Shown: positions 13,058 through 26,200 of the stretch, one piece after another
Layout: each line of letters starts with the position of its first letter
How positions within the stretch are numbered: position 1 is the first letter of the stretch
From: Utricularia gibba
Taxonomy: Eukaryota > Streptophyta > Magnoliopsida > Lamiales > Lentibulariaceae
DNA length: 64,000 nt
Direction of reading: 5' to 3'
NCBI GenBank assembly: GCA_002189035.1
Contig: NEEC01000163.1
Location: forward strand, 1-64,000
Translations under genes and position numbers: made by a program
Notes under the pieces: model-generated
What the model saw: only the letters and a program-made list of their open reading frames with translations
Database searches by the model: none
What the model was told of the DNA's origin: nothing

Positions 13058-15176
13058 ATGCGTTCTCTCGAGTGTGCTCGGGCCCTGGGAATTCCTACAT
13101 TAAGGGGTGGCCTCGCGCAGCCTTCGCCATTGACGCCACATCGTCCAAACCGTTTAGAGTCACGCGACACACAGCATACCGTTTCGAAGCTCATTCTGAG
13201 ACGGTCGTTTTTCGTGTTGGGAGTTCGCCCATCCGAGGAAAGTTCGAAGCTCGACGGATGGCCTATATAAGCCTTGAATGGTGTCCAAAATGGTCTAGCC
13301 ATAGGGGACATCGCGACTCCTTTGCTCATTTTTATGCGAAAATTCTCGGATTGCGAAACACGCGTGATTCATTAATATATGTCAAAATCTTGAATTTCGC
13401 GGCATTCTCATGCGTTTCTCTCAGTGTGCTCGGCTTGGGAATTCCTACATTAAGGGTGGCCTCGCGCAGCCTTCGCCATTGACGCCACATCGTCCAAACC
13501 GTTTAGAGTCACGCGACACACAGCATACCGTTTCGAAGCTCATTCCGAGACGGTCGTTTTTCGTGTTGGGAGTTGCCCATCCGAGGAAAGTTCGAAGCTC
13601 GACGGATGGCCTTATATTAGCCTTCAATAGGTGTCACAAAATGGTCTAGCCATTGGGGACGTTCGCGACTCCTTTGCTCGTTTTTATGCGAAAAACTTCT
13701 CGGCTTGCGAAACACGCGTGATTCGTTAATATATGTCAAAATCTTGAATTTCGCGGCATTCTCATGCGTTTCTCGGTGTGCTCGGGCCCTGGGATTCCTA
13801 CACCAAGGGGTGGCCTCGCGCAGCCTTCGCCATTGACGCCACATCAAACCGTTTAGAGTCACGCGACACACAGCATACCGTTTCGAAGCTCATTCCGAGA
13901 CGGTCGTTTTTCGTGTTGGGAGTTGCCCATCCGAGGAAAGTTCGAAGCTCCGGATGGCCCTATATAAGCCTTGAATGGTGTCACAAAATGGCCTAGCCAT
14001 TGGGGACGTTGGGACTCGTTTGCTCGTTTTTATGCGAAAATTGTTCTCGGCTTGCGAAACACGCGTGATTCGTTAATATATGTCAAAATCTTGAATTTCG
14101 CGGCATTCTCATGCGTTTCTCCGTGTGTGCTCGGGCCCTGGGAATTCCTACATTAAGGGGTGGCCTCGCGCAGCCTTCGCCATTGACGCCACATCGTCCA
14201 AACCGTTTAGAGTCACGCGACACACAGCATACCGTTTCGAAGCTCATTCCGAGACGGTCGTTTTTCGTGTTGGGAGCTTGCCCATCCGAGGAAAGTTCGA
14301 AGCTCGAAGGATGGCCTATATTAGCCTTGAATGGTGTCCAAAATGGTCTAGCCATTGGGGACGTTGGACTCTTTGCTCGTTTTTATGCGAAAATTATTCT
14401 CGGCTTGCGAAACACGCGTGATTCGTTAATATATGTCAAAATCTTGAATTTCGCGGCATTCTCATGCGTTTCTACGGGTGTGCTCGGGCCCCGGGACTTC
14501 CTACACCAAGGGGTGGCCTCGCGCAGCCTTCGCCATTGACGCCACATCGTCCAAACCGTTTAGAGTCACGCGACACACAGCATACCGTTTCGAAGCTCAT
14601 TCTGAGACGATCGTTTTTCGTGTTGGGAAGTTCGCCCATCCGAGGAAAGTTCGAAGCTCGACGGATGGCCCTATATAAGCCTTGAATGGTGTCACAAAAT
14701 GGCCTAGCCATTGGGGACGTTGCGACTCTTTGCTCGTTTTTATGCGAAAATTGTTCTCGGCTTGCGAAACACGCGTGATTCGTTAATATATGTCAAAATC
14801 TTGAATTTCGCGGCATTCTCATGCGTTTCTCCGAGTGTGCTCGGGCCCTGGGAATTCCTACATTAAGGGGTGGCCTCGCGCAGCCTTCGCCATTGACGCC
14901 ACATCGTCCAAACCGTTTAGAGTCACGCGACACACAGCATACCGTTTCGAAGCTCATTCTGAGACGATCGTTTTTCGTGTTGGGAAATCGCCCATCCGAG
15001 GAAAGTTCGAAGCTCGACGGATGGCCTATATAAGCCTTGAATGGTGTCACAAAATGGCCTAGCCATTGGGGACGTTGCGACTCCTTTGCTCGTTTTTATG
15101 CGAAAATTGTTCTCGGATTGCGAAACACGCGTGATTCGTTAATATATGTCAAAATCTTGAATTTCGCGGCATTCTC

Positions 15177-15200
15177 ATGCGTTTCTATAACTTCCTACAC
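15177..15200 (+). repeat. Monomer lacking the GTGTGCTCGGGCC block
   Basis: After the anchor at 15177 the sequence goes from TTTCTATA straight to ACTTCCTACACC. The 18-19 bases that normally hold GGGTGTGCTCGGGCCCGGG are missing. The rest of the copy is full length and matches the epsilon member (GGGAAATCGCCC, CTATATAAG, ACTAATCTCGG junction). A smaller loss of the same block occurs in the copy anchored at 801 (CGGTGTGCTCACTTCC). Confidence 0.85.
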
Positions 15201-18200
15201 CAAGGGGTGGCCTCGCGCAGCCTTCGCCATTGACGCCACATCGTCCAAACCGTTTAGAGTCACGCGACACACAGCATACCGTTTCGAAGCTCATTCTGAG
15301 ACGATCGTTTTTCGTGTTGGGAAATCGCCCATCCGAGGAAAGTTCGAAGCTCGACGGATGGCCCTATATAAGCCTTGAATGGTGTCACAAAATGGCCTAG
15401 CCATTGGGGACGTTGGGACTCTTTGCTCGTTTTTATGCGAAAACTAATCTCGGCTTGCGAAACACGCGTGATTCGTTAATATATGTCAAAATCTTGAATT
15501 TCGCGGCATTCTCATGCGTTTCTACGGGTGTGCTCGGGCCCGGGACTTCCTACACCAAGGGGTGGCCTCGCGCAGCCTTCGCCATTGACGCCACATCGTC
15601 CAAACCGTTTAGAGTCACGCGACACACAGCATACCGTTTCGAAGCTCATTCCGAGACGGTCGTTTTTCGTGTTGGAGTTCGCCCATCCGAGGAAAGTTCG
15701 AAGCTCGACGGATGGCCCTATATAAGCCTTGAATGGTGTCACAAAATGGCCTAGCCATTGGGGACGTTGGGACTCGTTGCTCGTTTTTATGCGAAAATTG
15801 TTCTCGGCTTGCGAAACACGCGTGATTCGTTAATATATGTCAAAATCTTGAATTTCGCGGCATTCTCATGCGTTTCTCGAGTGTGCTCGGGGGGGGAATT
15901 CCTACATTAAGGGGTGGCCTCGCGCAGCCTTCGCCATTGACGCCACATCGTCCAAACCGTTTAGAGTCACGCGACACACAGCATACCGTTTCGAAGCTCA
16001 TTCGAGACGATCGTTTTTCGTGTTGGGAAATCGCCCATCCGAGGAAAGTTCGAAGCTCGACGGATGGCCCTATATAAGCCTTGAATGGTGTCACAAAATG
16101 GCCTAGCCATTGGGGACGTTGCGACTCCTTTGCTCGTTTTTATGCGAAAATTGTTCTCGGCTTGCGAAACACGCGTGATTCGTTAATATATGTCAAAATC
16201 TTGAATTTCGCGGCATTCTCATGCGTTTCTCCGAGTGTGCTCGGGCCCTGGGAATTCCTACATTAAGGGGTGGCCTCGCGCAGCCTTCGCCATTGACGCC
16301 ACATCGTCCAAACCGTTTAGAGTCACGCGACACACAGCATACCGTTTCGAAGCTCATTCCGAGACGGTCGTTTTTCGTGTTGGGAGTTCCCATCCGAGGA
16401 AAGTTCGAAGCTCGAAGGATGGCCTTATATTAGCCTTGAATGGTGTCCCAAAATGGTCTAGCCATTGGGGACGTTGCGACTCCTTTGCTCGTTTTTATGC
16501 GAAAATTATTCTCGGCTTGCGAAACACGCGTGATTCGTTAATATATGTCAAAATCTTGAATTTCGCGGCATTCTCATGCGTTTCTACGGTGTGCTCGGGC
16601 CCCGGGACTTCCTACACCAAGGGGTGGCCTCGCGCAGCCTTCGCCATTGACGCCACATCGTCCAAACCGTTTAGAGTCACGCGACACACAGCATACCGTT
16701 TCGAAGCTCATTCGAGACGGTCGTTTTTCGTGTTGGAGTTCGCCCATCCGAGGAAAGTTCGAAGCTCGACGGATGGCCTATATAAGCCTTGAATGGTGTC
16801 ACAAAATGGTCTAGCCATTGGGGACGTTGCGACTCCTTTGCTCGTTTTATGCGAAAATTTTCTCGGATTGCGAAACACGCGTGATTCGTTAATATATGTC
16901 AAAATCTTGAATTTCGCGGCATTCTCATGCGTTTCTCTAGTGTGCTCGGGCCCTGGGAATTCCTACATTAAGGGGTGGCCTCGCGCAGCCTTCGCCATTG
17001 ACGCCACATCGTCCAAACCGTTTAGAGTCACGCGACACACAGCATACCGTTTCGAAGCTCATTCTGAGACGGTCGTTTTTCGTGTTGGGAGCTCGCCCAT
17101 CCGAGGAAAGTTCGAAGCTCGAAGGATGGCCTTATATTAGCCTTGAATGGCAAAATGGTCTAGCCATTGGGGACATTGCGACTCCTTTGCTCGTTTTTAT
17201 GCGAAAATTAATCTCGGCTTGCGAAACACGCGTGATTCGTTAATATATGTCAAAATCTTGAATTTCGCGGCATTCTCATGCGTTTCTCCGAGTGTGCTCG
17301 GGCCCTGGGAATTCCTACATTAAGGGGTGGCCTCGCGCAGCCTTCGCCATTGACGCCACATCGTCCAAACCGTTTAGAGTCACGCGACACACAGCATACC
17401 GTTTCGAAGCTCATTCTGAGACGATCGTTTTTCGTGTTGGGAAATCGCCCATCCGAGGAAAGTTCGAAGCTCGACGGATGGCCCTATATAAGCCTTGAAT
17501 GGTGTCACAAAATGGCCTAGCCATTGGGGACGTTGCGACTCCTTTGCTCGTTTTTATGCGAAAATTGTTCTCGGATTGCGAAACACGCGTGATTCGTTAA
17601 TATATGTAAAAATCTGAATTTCGCGGCATTCTCATGCGTTTCTAGGTGTGCTCGGGGGGAATTCCTACACCAAGGGGTGGCCTCGCGCAGCCTTCGCCAT
17701 TGACGCCACATCGTCCAACCGTTTAGAGTCACGCGACACACAGCATACCGTTTCGAAGCTCATTCTGAGACGATCGTTTTTCGTGTTGGGAGTTCGCCCA
17801 TCCGAGGAAAGTTCGAAGCTCGACGGATGGCCCTTATAAGCCTTGAATGGTGTCACAAAATGGCCTAGCCATTGGGGACGTTGGGACTCTTTGCTCGTTT
17901 TTATGCGAAAACTAATCTCGGCTTGCGAAACACGCGTGATTCGTTAATATATGTAAAATCCTGAATTTCGCGGCATTCTCATGCGTTTCTACGGGTGTGC
18001 TCGGGCCCCGGGACTTCCTACACCAAGGGTGGCCTCGCGCAGCCTTCGCCATTGACGCCACATCGTCCAAACCGTTTAGAGTCACGCGACACACAGCATA
18101 CCGTTTCGAAGCTCATTCTGAGACGATCGTTTTTCGTGTTGGAAGTTCGCCCATCCGAGGAAAGTTCGAAGCTCGACGGATGGCCCTATATAAGCCTTGA

Positions 18201-21200
18201 ATGGTGTCACAAAATGGCCTAGCCATTGGGGACGTTGGGACTCGTTTGCTCGTTTTTATGCGAAAATTGTTCTCGGCTTGCGAAACACGCGTGATTCGTT
18301 AATATATGTCAAAATCTTGAATTTCGCGGCATTCTCATGCGTTTCTCTCGAGTGTGCTCGGGCCCTGGGAATTCCTACATTAAGGGGTGGCCTCGCGCAG
18401 CCTTCGCCATTGACGCCACATCGTCCAAACCGTTTAGAGTCACGCGACACACAGCATACCGTTTCGAAGCTCATTCCGAGACGTCGTTTTTCGTGTTGGG
18501 AGTTCGCCCATCCGAGGAAAGTTCGAAGCTCGACGGATGGCCCTATATAAGCCTTGAATGTGTCACAAAATGGCCTAGCCATTGGGGACGTTGGGACTCT
18601 TTGCTCGTTTTTATGCGAAAATAATCTCGGCTTGCGAAACACGCGTGATTCGTTAATATATGTCAAAATCTTGAATTTCGCGGCATTCTCATGCGTTTCT
18701 AGTGTGCTCGGGCCCTGGGATTCCTACACAAGGGGGGCCTCGCGCAGCCTTCGCCATTGACGCCACATCGTCCAAACCGTTTAGAGTCACGCGACACACA
18801 GCATACCGTTTCGAAGCTCATTCGAGACGATCGTTTTTCGTGTTGGAAATCGCCCATCCGAGGAAAGTTCGAAGCTCGACGGATGGCCCTATATAAGCCT
18901 TGAATGGTGTCACAAAATGGCCTAGCCATTGGGGACGTTGCGACTCCTTTGCTCGTTTTATGCGAAAATTGTTCTCGGATTGCGAAACACGCGTGATTCG
19001 TTAATATATGTCAAAATCTTGAATTTCGCGGCATTCTCATGCGTTTCTCCGAGTGTGCTCGGGCCCTGGGAATTCCTACATTAAGGGGTGGCCTCGCGCA
19101 GCCTTCGCCATTGACGCCACATCGTCCAAACCGTTTAGAGTCACGCGACACACAGCATACCGTTTCGAAGCTCATTCGAGACGGTCGTTTTTCGTGTTGG
19201 AGTTGCCCATCCGAGGAAAGTTCGAAGCTCGAAGGATGGCCTTATATAGCCTTGAATGGTGTCCCAAAATGGTCTAGCCATTGGGGACGTTTGGACTCGT
19301 TTGCTCGTTTTTATGCGAAAACTAATCTCGGCTTGCGAAACACGCGTGATTCGTTAATATATGTCAAAATCCTGAATTTCGCGGCATTCTCATGCGTTTC
19401 TACGGGTGTGCTCGGGCCCCGGGACTTCCTACACCAAGGGGTGGCCTCGCGCAGCCTTCGCATTGACGCCACATCGTCCAAACCGTTTAGAGTCACGCGA
19501 CACACAGCATACCGTTTCGAAGCTCATTCCGAGACGGTCGTTTTTCGTGTTGGAAGTTCGCCCATCCGAGGAAAGTTCGAAGCTCGACGGATGGCCCTAT
19601 ATAAGCCTTGAATGGTGTCACAAAATGGCCTAGCCATTGGGGACGTTGGGACTCGTTTGCTCGTTTTTATGCGAAAATTGTTCTCGGCTTGCGAAACACG
19701 CGTGATTCGTTAATATATGTCAAAATCTTGAATTTCGCGGCATTCTCATGCGTTTCTCCGAGTGTGCTCGGGCCCTGGGAATTCCTACATTAAGGGGTGG
19801 CCTCGCGCAGCCTTCGCCATTGACGCCACATCGTCCAAACCGTTTAGAGTCACGCGACACACAGCATACCGTTTCGAAGCTCATTCTGAGACGATCGTTT
19901 TTCGTGTTGGGAAATCGCCCATCCGAGGAAAGTTCGAAGCTCGACGGATGGCCCTATATAAGCCTTGAATGTGTCACAAAATGGCCTAGCCATTGGGGAC
20001 GTTGCGACTCCTTTGCTCGTTTTTATGCGAAAATTGTTCTCGGATTGCGAAACACGCGTGATTCGTTAATATATGTCAAAATCTTGAATTTCGCGGCATT
20101 CTCATGCGTTTCTATGGGTGTGCTCGGGCCCGGGACTTCCTACACCAAGGGGTGGCCTCGCGCAGCCTTCGCCATTGACGCCACATCGTCCAAACCGTTT
20201 AGAGTCACGCGACACACAGCATACCGTTTCGAAGCTCATTCTGAGACGATCGTTTTTCGTGTTGGGAAATCGCCCATCCGAGGAAAGTTCGAAGCTCGAC
20301 GGATGGCCCTATATAAGCCTTGAATGGTGTCACAAAATGGCCTAGCCATTTGGGACGTTGGGACTCCTTTGCTCGTTTTTATGCGAAAATTAATCTCGGC
20401 TTGCGAAACACGCGAGATTCGTTAATATATGTAAAAATCTTGAATTTCGCGGCATTCTCATGCGTTTCTTTTGTGTGTGCTCGGGCCCCGGGATTCCTAC
20501 ACCAAGGGGTGGCCTCGCGCAGCCTTCGCATTGACGCCACATCGTCCAAACCGTTTAGAGTCACGCGACACACAGCATACCGTTTCGAAGCTCATTCTGA
20601 GACGGTCGTTTTTCGTGTTGGGAGTTCGCCCATCCGAGGAAAGTTCGAAGCTCGACGGATGGCCCTATATAAGCCTTGAATGGTGTCACAAAATGGCCTA
20701 GCCATTGGGGACGTTGGGACTCTTTGCTCGTTTTTATGCGAAAATTGTTCTCGGCTTGCGAAACACGCGTGATTCGTTAATATATGTCAAAATCTTGAAT
20801 TTCGCGGCATTCTCATGCGTTTCTCCGAGTGTGCTCGGGCCCTGGGAATTCCTACATTAAGGGGTGGCCTCGCGCAGCCTTCGCCAATTGACGCCACATC
20901 GTCCAAACCGTTTAGAGTCACGCGACACACAGCATACCGTTTCGAAGCTCATTCTGAGACGATCGTTTTTCGTGTTGGGAATCGCCCATCCGAGGAAAGT
21001 TCGAAGCTCGACGGATGGCCCTATATAAGCCTTGAATGGTGTCACAAAATGGCCTAGCCATTGGGGACGTTGCGACTCCTTTGCTCGTTTTTATGCGAAA
21101 ATTTTCTCGGATTGCGAAACACGCGTGATTCGTTAATATATGTCAAAATCTTGAATTTCGCGGCATTCTCATGCGTTTCTCGAGTGTGCTCGGGCCCTGG

Positions 21201-23193
21201 GAATTCCTACATTAAGGGGTGGCCTCGCGCAGCCTTCGCCATTGACGCCACATCGTCCAAACCGTTTAGAGTCACGCGACACACAGCATACCGTTTCGAA
21301 GCTCATTCCGAGACGGTCGTTTTTCGTGTTGGGAGCTTGCCCATCCGAGGAAAGTTCGAAGCTCGAAGGATGGCCTTATATTAGCCTTCAATGGTGTCCC
21401 AAAATGGTCTAGCCATTGGGGACATTGCGACTCCTTTGCTCGTTTTTATGCGAAAATTATTCTCGGCTTGCGAAACACGCGTGATTCGTTAATATATGTC
21501 AAAATCTTGAATTTCGCGGCATTCTCATGCGTTTCTACGGGTGTGCTCGGGCCCTGGGACTTCCTACACCAAGGGGTGGCCTCGCGCAGCCTTCGCCATT
21601 GACGCCACATCGTCCAAACCGTTTAGAGTCACGCGACACACAGCATACCGTTTCGAAGCTCATTCTGAGACGATCGTTTTTCGTGTTGGGAGTTCGCCCA
21701 TCCGAGGAAAGTTCGAAGCTCGACGGATGGCCCTATATAAGCCTTGAATGGTGTCACAAAATGGTCTAGCCATTGGGGACATTGCGACTCCTTTGCTCGT
21801 TTTTATGCGAAAATTATTCTCGGATTGCGAAACACGCGTGATTCGTTAATATATGTCAAAATCTTGAATTTCGCGGCATTCTCATGCGTTTCTCGAGTGT
21901 GCTCGGGCCCTGGGAATTCCTACATTAAGGGGTGGCCTCGCGCAGCCTTCGCATTGACGCCACATCGTCCAAACCGTTTAGAGTCACGCGACACACAGCA
22001 TACCGTTTCGAAGCTCATTCTGAGACGGTCGTTTTTCGTGTTGGAGCTTGCCCATCCGAGGAAAGTTCGAAGCTCGAAGGATGGCCTTATATTAGCCTTG
22101 AATGGTGTCACAAATGGTCTAGCCATTGGGGACATTGCGACTCCTTTGCTCGTTTTTATGCGAAAACTAATCTCGGCTTGCGAAACACGCGTGATTCGTT
22201 AATATATGTCAAAATCTTGAATTTCGCGGCATTCTCATGCGTTTCTCCGAGTGTGCTCGGGCCCTGGAATTCCTACACAAGGGGTGGCCTCGCGCAGCCT
22301 TCGCCATTGACGCCACATCGTCCAAACCGTTTAGAGTCACGCGACACACAGCATACCGTTTCGAAGCTCATTCTGAGACGATCGTTTTTCGTGTTGGGAA
22401 ATCGCCCATCCGAGGAAAGTTCGAAGCTCGACGGATGGCCCTATATAAGCCTTGAATGGTGTCACAAAATGGCCTAGCCATTGGGGACGTTGGACTCTTT
22501 GCTCGTTTTTATGCGAAAATTGTTCTCGGCTTGCGAAACACGCGTGATTCGTTAATATATGTCAAAATCTGAATTTCGCGGCATTCTCATGCGTTTCTCC
22601 GGGTGTGCTCGGGCCCTGGGAATTCCTACATTAAGGGGTGGCCTCGCGCAGCCTTCGCCATTGACGCCACATCGTCCAAACCGTTTAGAGTCACGCGACA
22701 CACAGCATACCGTTTCGAAGCTCATTCTGAGACGATCGTTTTTCGTGTTGGAAGTTCGCCCATCCGAGGAAAGTTCGAAGCTCGACGGATGGCCCTATAT
22801 AAGCCTTGAATGGTGTCACAAAATGGCCTAGCCATTGGGGACGTTGGACTCGTTTGCTCGTTTTTATGCGAAAATTGTTCTCGGATTGCGAAACACGCGT
22901 GATTCGTTAATATATGTAAAATCTTGAATTTCGCGGCATTCTCATGCGTTTCTACGGGTGTGCTCGGGCCCTGGGACTTCCTACACCAAGGGGTGGCCTC
23001 GCGCAGCCTTCGCCATTGACGCCACATCGTCCAAACCGTTTAGAGTCACGCGACACACAGCATACCGTTTCGAAGCTCATTCTGAGACGATCGTTTTTCG
23101 TGTTGGGAGTTCGCCCATCCGAGGAAAGTTCGAAGCTCGACGGATGGCCCTATATAAGCCTTGAATGGTGTCACAAAATGGCCTAGCCATTGG

Positions 23194-23290
23194 GGAACTC
23201 GTTTATGCGAGTTCAAACACGCGTGACGTTACACTTGAATTTCGCATTCTCATGCGTTTCTCCGTGTTCGAATTCCTACATTAAGGGGTG
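23194..23290 (+). repeat. Strongly shortened monomer junction
   Basis: Between TTGGGGA and TTCGCATTCTC the normal ~105 bp is reduced to roughly half by several separate short losses, leaving AACTCGTTTATGCGAG, TTCAAACACGCGTG and ACGTTACACTTGAA. The loss continues after the anchor, where CCGTGTTCGAATTCC replaces the longer CCGAGTGTGCTCGGG-CCCTGGGAATTCC. The order of landmarks is kept, so this is piecemeal loss and not one clean deletion. It gives the shortest spacing in the window (22944 to 23252, about 308 bp). Confidence 0.85.
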
Positions 23291-26200
23291 GCCTCGCAGC
23301 CTTCGCCATTGACGCCACATCGTCCAAACCGTTTAGAGTCACGCGACACACAGCATACCGTTTCGAAGCTCATTCTAGACGATCGTTTTTCGTGTTGGGA
23401 GTCGCCCATCCGAGGAAAGTTCGAAGCTCGACGGATGGCCTATATAAGCCTTGAATGGTGTCACAAATGGCTAGCCATTGGGGACGTTGCGACTCCTTTG
23501 CTCGTTTTTATGCGAAAATTATTCTCGGATTGCGAAACACGCGTGATTCGTTAATATATGTAAAATCTTGAATTTCGCGGCATTCTCATGCGTTTCGAGT
23601 GTGCTCGGGCCCTGGGAATTCCTACATTAAGGGGTGGCCTCGCGCAGCCTTCGCCATTGACGCCACATCGTCCAAACCGTTTAGAGTCACGCGACACACA
23701 GCATACCGTTTCGAAGCTCATTCTGAGACGATCGTTTTTCGTGTTGGGAGTTGCCCATCCGAGGAAAGTTCGAAGCTCGACGGATGGCCTATATAGCCTT
23801 GAATGTGTCCAAAATGGTCTAGCCATTGGGGACGTTGCGACTCCTTTGCTCGTTTTTATGCGAAAATTATTCTCGGCTTGCGAAACACGCGTGATTCGTT
23901 AATATATGTCAAAATCTTGAATTTCGCGGCATTCTCATGCGTTTCTCGGGTGTGCTCGGGCCCTGGGACTTCCTACACCAAGGGGTGGCCTCGCGCAGCC
24001 TTCGCCATTGACGCCACATCGTCCAAACCGTTTAGAGTCACGCGACACACAGCATACCGTTTCGAAGCTCATTCCGAGACGGTCGTTTTTCGTGTTGGGA
24101 GTTCGCCCATCCGAGGAAAGTTCGAAGCTCGACGGATGGCCTATATAAGCCTTGAATGGTGTCACAAAATGGCTAGCCATTGGGGACGTTGCGACTCCTT
24201 TGCTCGTTTTTATGCGAAAATTATTCTCGGCTTGCGAAACACGCGTGATTCGTTAATATATGTCAAAATCTTGAATTTCGCGGCATTCTCATGCGTTTCT
24301 CAGTGTGCTCGGGCCCTGGGAATTCCTACATTAAGGGGTGGCCTCGCGCAGCTTCGCATTGACGCCACATTCCAAACCGTTTAGAGTCACGACAACAGCA
24401 TACCGTTTCGAAGCTCATTCTGAGACGGTCGTTTTTCGTTGGGAGTTGCCCATCCGAGGAAAGTTCGAAGCTCGAAGGATGGCCTTATATAGCCTTGAAT
24501 GGTTCAAAATGGTCTAGCCATTGGGGACGTTGCGACTCCTTTGCTCGTTTTTATGCGAAAATATCTCGGCTTGCGAAACACGCGTGATTCGTTAATATAT
24601 GTCAAAATCTTGAATTTCGCGGCATTCTCATGCGTTTCTCCGAGTGTGCTCGGGCCCTGGAATTCCTACATTAAGGGGTGGCCTCGCGCAGCCTTCGCCA
24701 ATTGACGCCACACGTCCAAACGTTTAGAGTCACGCGACACACAGCATACCGTTTCGAAGCTCATTCTAGACGATCGTTTTTCGTGTTGGGAGTCGCCCAT
24801 CCGAGGAAAGTTCGAAGCTCGACGGATGGCCCTATATAAGCCTTGAATGGTGTCACAAAATGGCCTAGCCATTGGGGACGTTGCGACTCCTTTGCTCGTT
24901 TTTATGCGAAAATTGTTCTCGGATTGCGAAACACGCGTGATTCGTTAATATATGTAAAATCTGAATTTCGCGGCATTCTCATGCGTTTCTCGGGTGTGCT
25001 CGGGCCGGGACTTCCTACACCAAGGGGTGGCCTCGCGCAGCCTTCGCCATTGACGCCACATCGTCCAAACCGTTTAGAGTCACGCGACACACAGCATACC
25101 GTTTCGAAGCTCATTCTGAGACGATCGTTTTTCGTGTTGGGAGTCGCCCATCCGAGGAAAGTTCGAAGCTCGACGGATGGCCCTATATAAGCCTTGAATG
25201 GTGTCACAAAATGGCCTAGCCATTGGGGACGTTGGGACTCGTTTGCTCGTTTTTATGCGAAAATAATTCTCGGCTTGCGAAACACGCGTGATTCGTTAAT
25301 ATATGTCAAAATCTTGAATTTCGCGGCATTCTCATGCGTTTCTACGGGTGTGCTCGGGCCCGGGACTTCCTACACCAAGGGGTGGCCTCGCGCAGCCTTC
25401 GCCATTGACGCCACATCGTCCAAACCGTTTAGAGTCACGCGACACACAGCATACCGTTTCGAAGCTCATTCTGAGACGATCGTTTTTCGTGTTGGGTTCG
25501 CCCATCCGAGGAAAGTTCGAAGCTCGACGGATGGCCCTATATAAGCCTTGAATGGTGTCACAAAATGGCCTAGCCATTGGGGACGTTGGGACTCCTTTGC
25601 TCGTTTTTATGCGAAAATTGTTCTCGGCTTGCGAAACACGCGTGATTCGTTAATATATGTCAAAATCTTGAATTTCGCGGCATTCTCATGCGTTTCTCCA
25701 GTGTGCTCGGGCCCTGGGAATTCCTACATTAAGGGGTGGCCTCGCGCAGCCTTCGCCATTGACGCCACATCGTCCAAACCGTTTAGAGTCACGCGACACA
25801 CAGCATACCGTTTCGAAGCTCATTCCGAGACGGTCGTTTTTCGTGTTGGGAGTTCGCCCATCCGAGGAAAGTTCGAAGCTCGACGGATGGCCCTATATAA
25901 GCCTTGAATGGTGTCACAAAATGGCCTAGCCATTGGGGACGTTGCGACTCGTTTGCTCGTTTTTATGCGAAAATAATTCTCGGCTTGCGAAACACGCGTG
26001 ATTCGTTAATATATGTCAAAATCTTGAATTTCGCATTCTCATGCGTTTCTCGGTGTGCTCGGGCCCTGGGAATTCCTACATTAAGGGGTGGCCTCGCGCA
26101 GCCTTCGCCATTGACGCCACATCGTCCAAACCGTTTAGAGTCACGCGACACACAGCATACCGTTTCGAAGCTCATTCTGAGACGATCGTTTTTCGTGTTG

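Larger units (their letters stand above)
10943..20814 (+). repeat. Array segment 2, monomer register
   Basis: Anchors and types: 10943Q 11292P 11646P 11995Q 12351P 12703P 13058Q 13410Q 13764M 14111Q 14464P 14821Q 15177P 15514P 15868Q 16221Q 16576P 16927Q 17278Q 17634M 17981P 18337Q 18691M 19039Q 19392P 19748Q 20104P 20460M. There are 28 copies. The segment begins with a complete six-member higher-order block. From 14464 onward the order delta-epsilon-zeta recurs as a shorter motif: 14821-15177-15514, 17278-17634-17981 and 19748-20104-20460. Each epsilon copy ends with an ACTAATCTCGG or ATTAATCTCGG junction in place of ATTGTTCTCGG. Confidence 0.9.
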
